Shown piece after piece: positions 5,675 to 13,696 of a stretch of 14,506 nucleotides of DNA. Position 1 is the stretch's first letter; the number at the start of each line of letters is the position of its first letter. The stretch covers positions 1 to 14,506 of the forward strand of contig QHTX01000115.1 of NCBI GenBank assembly GCA_003220975.1. Reading direction: 5' to 3'. Source of the DNA: Gemmatimonadota bacterium. Its GTDB lineage: Bacteria > Gemmatimonadota > Gemmatimonadetes > Gemmatimonadales > GWC2-71-9. The position numbers were made by a program, and so were the translations under genes. The notes below the pieces were generated by a model that was not told where the DNA came from, did no database searches, and saw only the letters and a program-made list of their open reading frames with translations.

Positions 5675-6696
5675 GCATTCCGTTCCGTGTCCTCGCGTGC
5701 GGTGCCGCGCTGCTGGGTCTGGGCGCCGGCCCCACAGGGGCGCCGGGGTATCACGTCGCTCACACCTTCGTGCTCGGCGGCGACGGCGGCTGGGACTACG
5801 TCGCGCTGGACACCGTCGGCCACCGGCTGTTCATCGCGCGCCAGAACCGCGTGATGGTGGTCGATCCGGGTACCGGGAAGGTCGCGGCGGAGATCCCGGG
5901 GCTCGATCGCGCCCATGGGATCGCGTTCGCGTACGAAACCGGCCACGGCTTCGCCACCTCGGGAGCGGACAGCAGCGTCACGATGTTCGACCTCACGACG
6001 CTCCACGTGCTGGGGCACACCACGGTTGCGCCGGACGACGATGCGATCCTGTACGATCCGGCGACGCGGCGGATCTTCACGTTCAACGGGGACGCGCACT
6101 CCGCGAGCGTGATCGACCCAGCGTCCGGGCGAGCGATCGGCACGATCGACCTCGGTGGGGGGCCGGAGTTCGGTGTGGCCGCAGGCGACAGCAAGCTGTA
6201 CGTGAATCTGGAAGACAAGGCTGCGGTGGTGGAGATCGACGCCGCCGCCATGAAGGTCACGCGCCAGTGGTCACTCGCGCCGTGCCAGGCTCCCACCGGC
6301 CTCGCCATCGACCGCGTGCATCACCGGCTGTTCAGCGGCTGCCGCAACCAGCTCATGGCGATTTCCGACGCCACGGCCGGGAAGGTCATCGCCACCGAGC
6401 CGATCGGCCAAGGCGTCGATGCCTGCCGCTTCGATCCGGGCACTCAGCTGGCGTTCGCCTCGAACGGGGACGGGACCCTGACCGTCGTCCACGAAGACGC
6501 GCCGGACAAGTTCGTGGTGGTCGCCAATGTCGCCACGAAGCGCGGCGCGCGCACGATGGAGCTGGACGAGCGCACGCATCGTGTGTTCACGGTGTCGGCC
6601 GATTTCGGTCCGCCCCCGGCCGCGACTCCGGAGCACCCGCGCCCCCGGCCCAGCATCCTGCCGGGCACGTTCGCGCTGCTGGTGCTCGAGCCGTGA
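5671..6696 (+). CDS. YncE-family seven-bladed beta-propeller protein, exported
   Basis: This 341-residue protein starts at ATG 5671, overlapping the kinase stop as ATGA, with AAGGAG 6 bases upstream. Residues 1-25 look like a weak signal peptide. The rest consists of repeats of the YncE/YVTN beta-propeller type, such as RVMVVDPGTGKVAAEIPGL, SVTMFDLTTLHVLG, SASVIDPASGRAIGTIDLGGGPEFGV, AVVEIDAAAMKVTRQWSL and QLMAISDATAGKVIATEPIG. Such propellers serve as periplasmic binding or scaffold proteins and carry no obvious catalytic residues. Cotranscription with the two-component genes suggests a signal-binding or accessory role. The gene ends 1 bp before the stop of the convergent RND permease gene, so there is no room for a terminator between them. 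Confidence 0.88.
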   Translation: MSIPFRVLACGAALLGLGAGPTGAPGYHVAHTFVLGGDGGWDYVALDTVGHRLFIARQNRVMVVDPGTGKVAAEIPGLDRAHGIAFAYETGHGFATSGADSSVTMFDLTTLHVLGHTTVAPDDDAILYDPATRRIFTFNGDAHSASVIDPASGRAIGTIDLGGGPEFGVAAGDSKLYVNLEDKAAVVEIDAAAMKVTRQWSLAPCQAPTGLAIDRVHHRLFSGCRNQLMAISDATAGKVIATEPIGQGVDACRFDPGTQLAFASNGDGTLTVVHEDAPDKFVVVANVATKRGARTMELDERTHRVFTVSADFGPPPAATPEHPRPRPSILPGTFALLVLEP

Positions 6697-6697
6697 C

Positions 6698-9600
6698 TCA
6701 CCCGGCCGCAGGCAGGGTGTAGCTCCGCCCGCGAATCGCCACGAGCAGCGTGGGCACGGCGAACAGCGTGATCGGCGTGGACAGCGTCAGCCCGCCGATC
6801 ACGGCGAGCGCGAGCGGACGTTGCAGCTCGCTTCCGGCGCCCAGGCCGAGGGCGAGCGGGAAGAGGCCGAACAGCGTGCACAACGTGGTCATCAAGATGG
6901 GCCGGAGCCGCACGCGCGCGGCTTCGCGGATCGCCACCTCGAGCGTTGATCCCTCCGCGCGCATCCGGAGGCGCGTGAAGTCGAGCAGGATGATGCCGTT
7001 CTTCACGATCAGGCCCACCAGCAGAATCAGCCCCATGAAGGACGAGACGTTCAGCGCCGTGCCCGTCAGGAGGAGCAGCCCGAGCGCGCCCACGAACGAC
7101 ACCGGCGCGACGAGCAGCACCACCAGCGGCTCGGTGAACGACTCGAACTGCACGACCATCACCGCGCACACGCTCACTGCTGCCAGGCCGAGCACGAGCA
7201 GCAGCGCCCGGAACGCCTCCTGCTGGCTCGCGTACTGACCGCCCAGCACCACGCGCACACCCCGGGGCACCGGGCTGGCGGCCAGCATCCGCCGCACGTC
7301 TCGCATCACCCCGCCCAGGGAGCGGCCGCTGACGTCGGCCGTCATTGTGATCATCTGTTGCTGGTCCTCCCGCTCGAGGCTGAGGCGGGAGTCGGCGGGC
7401 TCGAAGCTGGCGAGGCTGCCGAGCGGCGTGGCGTGGCGCGCGCCGGCCCCGAGGACGGGGAGCGCCCGCAGCCGTAGGGGATCGAACCGCACCGAGTCGG
7501 GGGCCCGCACCCGCACGGCGACGGGCCGGTCCTCGGTGCGGATCTCGCCCGCCTGCACCCCCAGTAACGCCGCAGGGCCGCGCTGATCGCACTGCCCACG
7601 TCGAGCGGGGTCATGCCGATGCGGTTCGCCTCGGCTTCGTTGACGCGCATCAACAGCTCTGCCGTGGGCTCGCTCACCCCGTTGTAGAGGTCCTCGAGCC
7701 CCCTGATCCGCTCGAGCTCCGGCGCGAGCCGTCGCGCGTAGGCCTCGAGCGTATCCAGCCGCTCGCCGTATAGCTTCACCTCCACGGGTCGAGCCGCGCC
7801 GGCGAGGTCGTTGATCACGTCCGCGAGGATCTGCATGAACTCGATGTGCAGGCGGGGGACGGCGGACGTGACTTCATCGCGCACCTCGTCGATCACGGCG
7901 GACACGTCGCGCGCGCGCCGGCCGGGCGGTGTGAGGCGCGCGATGATGTCCCCGCTGTTCTGCGCCGTGGCGAACATGCCGAGCTCGGCGCCGGTGCGGC
8001 GGGACGTTCCGGTGACCTCGGGGGTGCGGGCGAGGATGCTCTCCGCGACCCCGATTTCCCGTGAAATAGTCGAGCACGAACGCCCCCTCGTCCATTTCCG
8101 GGAGGAAGCCCGTCCCCACAAGGCGCCAGAGGGCGAGGCCTGCCGCAACGAGCACCAGGGCCGCGAGGCCGATCCGCCGGGGATGATCGAGCACGGCCGC
8201 GAGCGCGCGCTCGTAGCGCGGGGCCAGCGCGTCGAGCGTGCGCTGGATGCGGGCGAGCGGGCCCGTGGCGACGGCCTCCACCTCGTGCGCGGTGACGAAC
8301 TGCTCGGCGAGCAGCGGGATGACGGTAAGCGCCAGGAGGAGGGAGACGAGCACGGCCACCGTGAGCGTCGTGGCGAGCGCCGCGAAGAATTGTCCCACGA
8401 CTCCCTGGAGCAGGCCCAGCGGGAGGAACACCACGACCGTGGTGATGGTGGAGGTCGTCACGGGCCAGATGAGCTCCTGCACCGCCGCGCGAATGGCCGC
8501 GAGCCGGCTCCCGGCTCCGCCCCCCGGCGGGGGCGCCAAGTGCCGCGCGATGTTCTCGGTGACCACGACCGCGTCATCGATCACCAGCCCGATCGCGATC
8601 GCCATCGCGCCCAGGGTCATCAGGTTGAACGTCTGCCCGAGCACGCTCATCACGAATACGGTGACGGCGAGCGTGAGCGGAATGGACGCGGCGCTGATCG
8701 CCGTGATCCGGGCGTGGCGCAGAAAGAGCAGCAGCACCAGGACGGCGAGCGCGGCGCCGACGAGCATCGCGTCGCGCACGGACCCCACGGCATCGCGCAC
8801 CAGCGAAGCCTGATCGTACACGGGCTTGAGGTGGACGCCCGGCGGCAGGCTCGGGCCGAGCGCGGCCGCGATCCCCGCCACGCTGTCCGCGATGGCGAGT
8901 GTGTTGCCCCCGATCTGGCGCGACACGTTGATCAGCGCCGCGGGCCTCCCGTCGCCCGCGATGATACGGACGTGGTCCTCGGTCCCCACGGCCACCGTCG
9001 CCACGTCGCGCACTCGCAGCCCGTTCTGGAGCACGACCGCGCCGATGTCCTCCGCGCTGTGCGCCTCCTGATCCGTAACGATCAGGTATTGGCGGTAATC
9101 CTGCGCGACGCGGCCCACGGCCTGCACGGTCACCGCCCGCCGGATCCCCTCGGCCAGGTCCGTGTACGTGAGTCCCTGCACCGCGAGGCGCGCGGGGTCG
9201 GCGACGACCTCGATCTCGCGCACGTCGGAGCCCTGGACGTCCACCCGCCCGACCCCGGGCACGCGCGCGATCAGCGGCTTGATCTCGTAGCGGGCGATGT
9301 CGTACAGCGTGGCGGGATCGCCGCCCTCGAGGTTGTAGGAGAGGATCGGGAACAGCGACGGCGTGAGCCGCTCGACCTCGATGTCGAGATCGGGCGGGAG
9401 GCTGCCCTGCACTTGATTGACGCGCGCGCGCACGAGCTGGAGCACATAGCCCATGTCGGTCCCCGGGGCGAACGTGATCGCGATCTCGCTGGCACCGCGA
9501 ATCGAGTGCGACCGGACCCGCGTCACCCCGGGCACGATGCTCACGGCCTCCTCCAGCGGGCGCGTGATGCTGAACACCACCTGCCGCGCGCCGAGCGTCG

Positions 9601-9754
9601 AGCCCTGCGCGACGATCTTGATGCGGGAGAAGTTGAGCTCCGGGTAGATCGCCGAGGGCAGCACGAACGCCGCCCAGACGCCGGCGACGCTGAGCAGCGC
9701 CACGAGCAAGTACACGAAGCGACGCTGGCGGCTGAGGATGTCGAACAGCGTCAC
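6698..9754 (-). pseudogene. RND efflux permease (HAE1-like), reading frame broken by two compensating frameshifts
   Basis: This is the inner-membrane proton-driven pump of a tripartite efflux system. It starts with GTG 9754 (MTLFDILSRQRRFVY), overlapping the fusion-protein stop as GTGA. The paired aspartates of TM4 are present (IDDAVVVTEN, about residue 393), as is the TM10 lysine (LIVKNGIILLDF, about 915). The DD pair favours a drug/solvent pump over a CzcA/CusA metal pump. The frame is normal to about 8060 (EGAFVLDYFT), then coding continues in another frame (ESILARTPEVTGTSRRTGAELGMFAT) to about 7575, then returns to the original frame (LLGVQAGEIRTEDRPVAVRV) to the stop at 6698. At the first break about ten residues usual in the family (PPGTSLxETDRM-like) are also missing, consistent with a small deletion. 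Either the gene is recently inactivated or the assembly has errors. Full span is 1,019 codons, close to normal. Confidence 0.85.
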
Positions 9755-10824
9755 GGCGGAGCCCGGACGATCCTCGCGCCATCCGCGATGCCGTAGGCGC
9801 CGGCCGTCACGACGGTCTCACCGGCCGTGAGTCCAGCGACGATCTCCGCCAGCGCCTCGCTCCGCGCGCCGACGGTGACCGGTCGGGCGTGGGCGACGCC
9901 CCCGCTGTCCACGACGAAGACCTGAAAGCCCTCTCCCTCCCCGGTCGGGACGAGCGCCGCGACCGGCACGGTGACGGCGTGGGGACGAACCGCCGTGGTG
10001 ATCCTGCCGAAGACGGACTCGCCGATGCGTAGGGGTCGCCCGGGACTCTGCAGGCGCGCCCGCACCGTCACGGCGCGAGACACCGAGTCGACGGTGGCGG
10101 CGACGCCGGATACCACGCCCTGCCCCAGGGGCTCCCCGTTCGCGCCTTCCCCGGCGGTGACGGCAACCGGGTTCCCCTCCTTGATCTGTGCCGCCTCAGC
10201 CGGCGACACGGTGAGGAGGATGTCCAGCGCCCGCGGGTCCGCGATCTGGACGAGCGGCTGGCTCGCGTCCACCGACGCGCCCAACACGCCGGTCATCCGG
10301 GTCACGACTCCCGCGAGCGGGGCGCGCAGGGTCGCGAGCTGCTGGGCTCGGCGGGCCGTCACCGCTGCCACCTCCGCCTGGGCGAGATCGGCCGCCGCCT
10401 GGTCGCTGTCCTTTTGCGGCAGGATTCCCGCCTTGACGAGGCGCACCGCGCGCGCGTAGGCGCGTTGGGCATTGTCGCGCGCCGTCGTCGCGCTCTGCGC
10501 CGCCGCATCGAACGGCGCCCGCTCGAACTCGATCAGGGTGTCCCCCTCGGCCACGCGCTGCCCGGACGCGACCCAGATCCGCGCCACCCGCGTGGGCCCA
10601 GGAGGGGCGAGCTCGGCGAAGCGGCCCGGGCGGGGCGCGACGGTACCGATGGCCCGCACGATCTGAGGGAATGGTTGGCTCGTGGCGACCGCCGTTCCCG
10701 CGCCCACGACCGCCTGCGCGCCGGCGGGCGCCTGCGCTTCGTCTGCCGCGCCACGTCCTCCGTGGCATGCCGCGAGCAGCACGGTCGCCGCGGCGAGCAG
10801 TGGGGGGGGGAGCGCGCGCGTCAC
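9751..10824 (-). CDS. RND membrane fusion protein, periplasmic adaptor lipoprotein (HlyD/AcrA family)
   Basis: The 357-residue adaptor links the RND permease to the outer-membrane channel. It begins with GTG 10824 and a lipoprotein signal (lipobox LAAC, Cys20). A lipoyl/barrel-sandwich half follows (RVARIWVASGQRVAEGDTLIEFERAPF, about 80-106), then a short coiled-coil hairpin rich in Ala/Gln/Arg (about 107-165), the second lipoyl half (LRAPLAGVVTRMTGVLGASVDASQPLVQI, about 169-197), a beta-barrel domain with VSGVAATVDSVSRAVTVRARL, and the membrane-proximal end (GLTAGETVVTAGAYGIADGARIV). Both ends overlap neighbours by GTGA, so the three efflux proteins are translationally coupled. The substrate cannot be told from sequence. 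Confidence 0.92.
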   Translation of the reverse strand: MTRALPPPLLAAATVLLAACHGGRGAADEAQAPAGAQAVVGAGTAVATSQPFPQIVRAIGTVAPRPGRFAELAPPGPTRVARIWVASGQRVAEGDTLIEFERAPFDAAAQSATTARDNAQRAYARAVRLVKAGILPQKDSDQAAADLAQAEVAAVTARRAQQLATLRAPLAGVVTRMTGVLGASVDASQPLVQIADPRALDILLTVSPAEAAQIKEGNPVAVTAGEGANGEPLGQGVVSGVAATVDSVSRAVTVRARLQSPGRPLRIGESVFGRITTAVRPHAVTVPVAALVPTGEGEGFQVFVVDSGGVAHARPVTVGARSEALAEIVAGLTAGETVVTAGAYGIADGARIVRAPP

Positions 10825-12014
10825 GGCTGGTCCGATGCGGTGAGGAGCCGGACGGCGGCGGCGGCGTTGCTCGCCGCCGCGACGTCGTCGACGTAGCGGC
10901 CGAGGGCCTCCCGGGCGTTGCGCTGCGCCTCGAGGACATTGGGGAGGGCGACTGCCCCCTCGGCGTAAGCCTGGAGCGACATCGCCGCGACGCGGTCGGC
11001 GCTGGCGAGCAGGCGCCGGTCACGCTGCACCCGCGCCATCGCGACGGCGAACTCCCGCTGCGCGCGTGCCAGCGCGGCCGCGGTTTCCCTTTGCAAGAAC
11101 TCCAGGTTGGCCTGGGCACGGTCGCGCGCCGCCGTGGCCCGCGCGACTTCACCGCCGTTCCAGTTGAAGAGCGGGAGCGGCAGCGAGAGCCCGATCGTCG
11201 GGAGCGCGCCCCCCTGGGTAGGGTCGCCGTTCTCGACGCCCACCTGGAGGCTCGGCGCCGCGAACGCGCTGCGGTGCGCGAGGGTCAGCGCGCGCTGCTC
11301 CGAGCGCAGGCTGGCGGCGGCCGCCGCGACCGGAAGCGGCTCGGCGCCGAGGGATGGTACGCTGTCCGACGGGGGAGCGAGCGAGTCGGCGAGCGTGATC
11401 GTCGGCTGCTCTCCGGGGAGGGCCATCGCCAGCTGCACGGCGAGGAGCGCCTCGACGGCGGCAAGCGAATCGTCCGCCGCCCCGTTCTCGAGCTGTCCTG
11501 CGTTCACCGCCGCGAGGCGCACGTCGAGGTCACTCACGTCACCCACCTCGCGCCGCAGCTGCGCCATCTTGAGCAGGCTGTCGGCGTCGGCGGCGTTGCG
11601 GCGCGACAGTCGTGCCCGGGCGAGCGTGGCGAGGGCTCGCGTGTAGGTCGTGTCCACGTCGAAGCGGATGGTGGCGCGCTCGAAGGCGAAGCCGTACCGG
11701 GCGGCGTCCCGCGCCGACGCGGCCGCGCCGATGCGCGCCGAGCGCAGCCATGGCAGGTCGAGGGAAAGATCGGCAATCACGTGGTAATGCGGAACGTCCT
11801 TGGTGTACGTCGCCGCAAGGGCAGGATTCGGATAGAGCCGTGCGCCGTGCAGCACGGCCGCGGCGGCGGCGGTGTCGGCACGACCGAACGCGGCCCGCGC
11901 GCCGCGCGCCAGGGCCGCGGCTACGGCGTCGGCGCGCGTCACCGGCTGTTGGGGAAAGACGAATTCCACGAGCGAAACGCTCCACAAGCCCACGAGCGAG
12001 AGTGCGCGCCGCAT
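10821..12014 (-). CDS. TolC-family outer-membrane efflux protein
   Basis: The 397-residue protein is first in the efflux operon. A signal peptide covers about residues 1-21 (MRRALSLVGLWSVSLVEFVF). Two halves of long Ala/Arg-rich helices follow, each with the strand motifs of the OEP fold: YPNPALAATY near residue 60, and LPTIGLSLPLPLFNWNGGEVARATAARDRAQANLEFLQRE near 280, the latter highly typical of TolC/CusC-like factors. These proteins trimerise into a channel across the outer membrane and periplasm. Start ATG 12014 has no good Shine-Dalgarno; a TAGCTT box lies 8 bases upstream and may make the mRNA leaderless. A 16-bp dyad upstream may be the control site of the operon. The stop overlaps the fusion-protein start. 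Confidence 0.92.
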   Translation of the reverse strand: MRRALSLVGLWSVSLVEFVFPQQPVTRADAVAAALARGARAAFGRADTAAAAAVLHGARLYPNPALAATYTKDVPHYHVIADLSLDLPWLRSARIGAAASARDAARYGFAFERATIRFDVDTTYTRALATLARARLSRRNAADADSLLKMAQLRREVGDVSDLDVRLAAVNAGQLENGAADDSLAAVEALLAVQLAMALPGEQPTITLADSLAPPSDSVPSLGAEPLPVAAAAASLRSEQRALTLAHRSAFAAPSLQVGVENGDPTQGGALPTIGLSLPLPLFNWNGGEVARATAARDRAQANLEFLQRETAAALARAQREFAVAMARVQRDRRLLASADRVAAMSLQAYAEGAVALPNVLEAQRNAREALGRYVDDVAAASNAAAAVRLLTASDQP

Positions 12015-12022
12015 CGCCCGGT

Positions 12023-12028
12023 AAGCTA
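12023..12028 (-). promoter_or_regulatory. Possible -10 box (TAGCTT) before the TolC-family gene
   Basis: TAGCTT fits TANNNT and stands 8 bases before ATG 12014, resembling the leaderless arrangement of the bacilliredoxin and GroES-like genes, but with a poorer hexamer. There is no -35 at a proper distance, so an activator would be expected. Confidence 0.3.
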
Positions 12029-12039
12029 GTCCGCCAACC

Positions 12040-12055
12040 TGTCAGGAAGCTGACA
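12040..12055. promoter_or_regulatory. 16-bp perfect dyad TGTCAG-GAAG-CTGACA upstream of the efflux operon
   Basis: The inverted repeat lies 26 bp before the TolC-family start, in the 56-bp gap left after the read-through end of the radical SAM gene. It has no U-run, so it is unlikely to be an intrinsic terminator. Its place over the -35 region suits an operator for a regulator of the efflux genes, possibly the nearby OmpR-type protein or an unlinked repressor. Confidence 0.45.
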
Positions 12056-12070
12056 CGACCGGGTGTATGG

Positions 12071-13549
12071 TCAGCGCCACCCGCCGGCTTCGCGCTCGAC
12101 AGAGCCCAACTGGCTCTCGGTCGGCTCCGCTCAGCAGAACCACGGCTCGGTGAGCCGCGGGGGCATGGGGCGCACGGGAGGCGGCGCGTGGAGCGCGCCG
12201 CGGGGCCGCCCGCGGCCGGCGCGGGCGTACGCAACCGACCGAACGCGCTCGAACGTCACGGCGGGATCTTCCGCGGCGCGCGCCGCACCCTCGACGAGCG
12301 CGCCTATGTCGCGCTGCAGCGCGTCCATGCGAGGATCGGGATGGGTCCAGCGGTAGGTGAACCCCGCCGCGTCCAGAGGCCCGAGGAACGGTCGGATGCC
12401 CGGACGCGACAGCAGCAGCGAGCGGGGGGGGACGAGCAGGCGGATGGCGAGCTGGACCGGATCGACCTGATCGAGCAGGTGCTCGCGCTCGAGGAAACCG
12501 AGCAGGTCGAGATAGTCGTCGAGGGTGGCCCACGGTGTGAACGGCACGAACGACGGGCGGAGCGTGATTCCGGCGCGACGCAGGATGTCGAGGGCGACGC
12601 TCACGTCGGCCCGCGTGTGTCCCTTCTCGAGGTTCGCGAGCACGACATCCGAGAGCGACTCCACCGCGGACACGACGAAGAGGCACCGCGTGGCCGCGAA
12701 CTCGGGGAACAGCTCGCGGTGGCGGACGATGTGCTCGATCTTCGCCGTGAAATCGTAGGTCAGCGCCGGGAATTCGGTGTGCAACGCCCGCACCAGCTTC
12801 AACGCGTGACCGGGGCCGTTCAGGAAATCGGGGTCGCCGAAGGTGATGTGGCCCGCCCCGGCCGCGACCAGACGGCGCACGTCTTCCAGCACGACGTCGC
12901 GGGGCACCGCAAAGAACCGCCCACCGTAGACCGGCGGGATCGGGCTCTGCTGGCATTCGTGCAGGCAGCCGCGGCTCGCCTCGACGTAGCCTGCCGGCGT
13001 GAGGCGGCCGTCGCGCGACAGGCTGACGTAGCGCGTGAGACCGGGGAGCGAGCCGCGACTTGGGACTGGGAACGCCAGCCGGTCGAGCGACGCGGGGGGC
13101 GGGGGGGGCGGGGGGGGCGGGGGGGCCGCGCACCGCGCTCGCGGGTCCTCCCCCGCCTCGATGCGCTCGGCGATTCGCACGAGTGCCCCTTCGAACTCGC
13201 CGCCGAGCACCGCCTCCGCGAACGGACCGAGCAGATAGTCCTGGTTCAAGAGGGCGTAGAGGCCGTAGAACACGATCAAGCAGCCCGGGTTGAGCTCGCG
13301 GATGCGCTCCGCGGCGCGCGTGCCGATCCGCAGCGCCGTATGCATCGGCACGGCAATGCCCGCCAGCCGGGCCCGCCGCACCTTCGCTTCGTCGAGCGGC
13401 TCGACGGCGAGATCGAGCGTATCCGGCGCGTAGCCCGCCCGCTCGAGGAACGCCCGGGGCCACGCGGCCCCCAAGGGCTGGTGACCGAGCTCGTAGCAGG
13501 AAATGAGGAGGATGGCTCCCGGAGCCCGCAACGAGATGCCCGATGTCAT
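12071..13549 (-). CDS. Radical SAM selenoprotein with CUAEP tail (UGA at 12133-12131 read as selenocysteine)
   Basis: Conventional reading stops after residue 472 (PWFC). Reading the TGA as Sec473 gives CUAEP, then TESQLGSVEREAGGWR and a TGA at 12073-12071, for 492 residues. The N-terminal third (LLISCYELGHQPLGAAWPRAFLERAGY, VPMHTALRIG, FYGLYALLNQDYLLG) is a cobalamin-binding-like Rossmann region as in this family. A proline linker (143-152) leads to the radical SAM domain with EASRGCLHECQQSPIPPVYGGRF (189-211), ITFGDPDFLNGPGHALKLVRAL and EKGHTRADV. Cys195 and Cys199 are present, but position 202 is Ser where the third Fe-S cysteine is expected. Start ATG 13549 fits the family N terminus; upstream in-frame starts exist but lie in unlikely sequence. 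Substrate unknown. Read-through is supported by the family tail motif and a SECIS-like hairpin; no selenium genes are in the window. Confidence 0.85.
12097..12123 (-). promoter_or_regulatory. Bacterial SECIS-like hairpin for selenocysteine insertion
   Basis: Just after the UGA the RNA can fold as CGAC, a CG bulge, AGAGCC, loop AGUUG, GGCUCU, GUCG: ten base pairs, all perfect apart from the two-base bulge. The apical loop starts 20 bases after the UGA and has G at its second position. Known bacterial SECIS elements have the loop about 16-37 bases downstream and a G in the first two loop positions; SelB binds the loop. The fit is good, though hairpins of this size do occur by chance in GC-rich DNA. 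Confidence 0.7.
13094..13123. repeat. Poly-proline tract encoded by G/C runs
   Basis: Ten proline codons (residues 143-152 of the radical SAM protein) come from a CCGCCCCCC-type 9-bp pattern. On the plus strand this gives four G-runs of six or more, a strong G-quadruplex candidate and a site prone to slippage and sequencing error. The frame is open and coherent on both sides, so no indel is implied here. Confidence 0.85.
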
Positions 13550-13696
13550 CGTGACTGCACCGCTACCGTCGCCCCCGTTGCCCGTTGCCCGAATGTTACA
13601 CCAGTGGGCACCCGGGCGGCCTTGCATGACGCAACGATATGGTTGAGGTTCGCTCTATCGCCCCGCTCGGGGCGGCACCGCCTGTTGGAGGTGATC
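13550..13696. other. Divergent intergenic region between radical SAM and phosphoesterase genes
   Basis: This 147-bp gap should hold both promoters. Weak -10-like hexamers are seen, TAACAT on the minus strand (13598-13593) and TATGGT on the plus strand near 13639, but neither has a convincing -35. A small dyad TTGC-ATGAC-GCAA lies at 13622-13634. Nothing else was recognised. Confidence 0.4.

Noticed and set aside
6698..9754. RND permease as a CzcA/CusA heavy-metal pump
   Set aside because: TM4 has the IDDAVVV pair of drug-type pumps instead of the VDGAV form of metal pumps, and no Met/His-rich segments are present in the fusion protein.
7811..9796. Plus-strand 661-residue open frame opposite the RND permease
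   Set aside because: Its translation is an Arg/His/Asp-rich shadow of the permease codons, without any motif.
12131..12133. TGA as a simple stop codon of the radical SAM gene
   Set aside because: The downstream codons complete the CUAEP family tail and are followed by a SECIS-like hairpin at the right distance; chance agreement seems unlikely.
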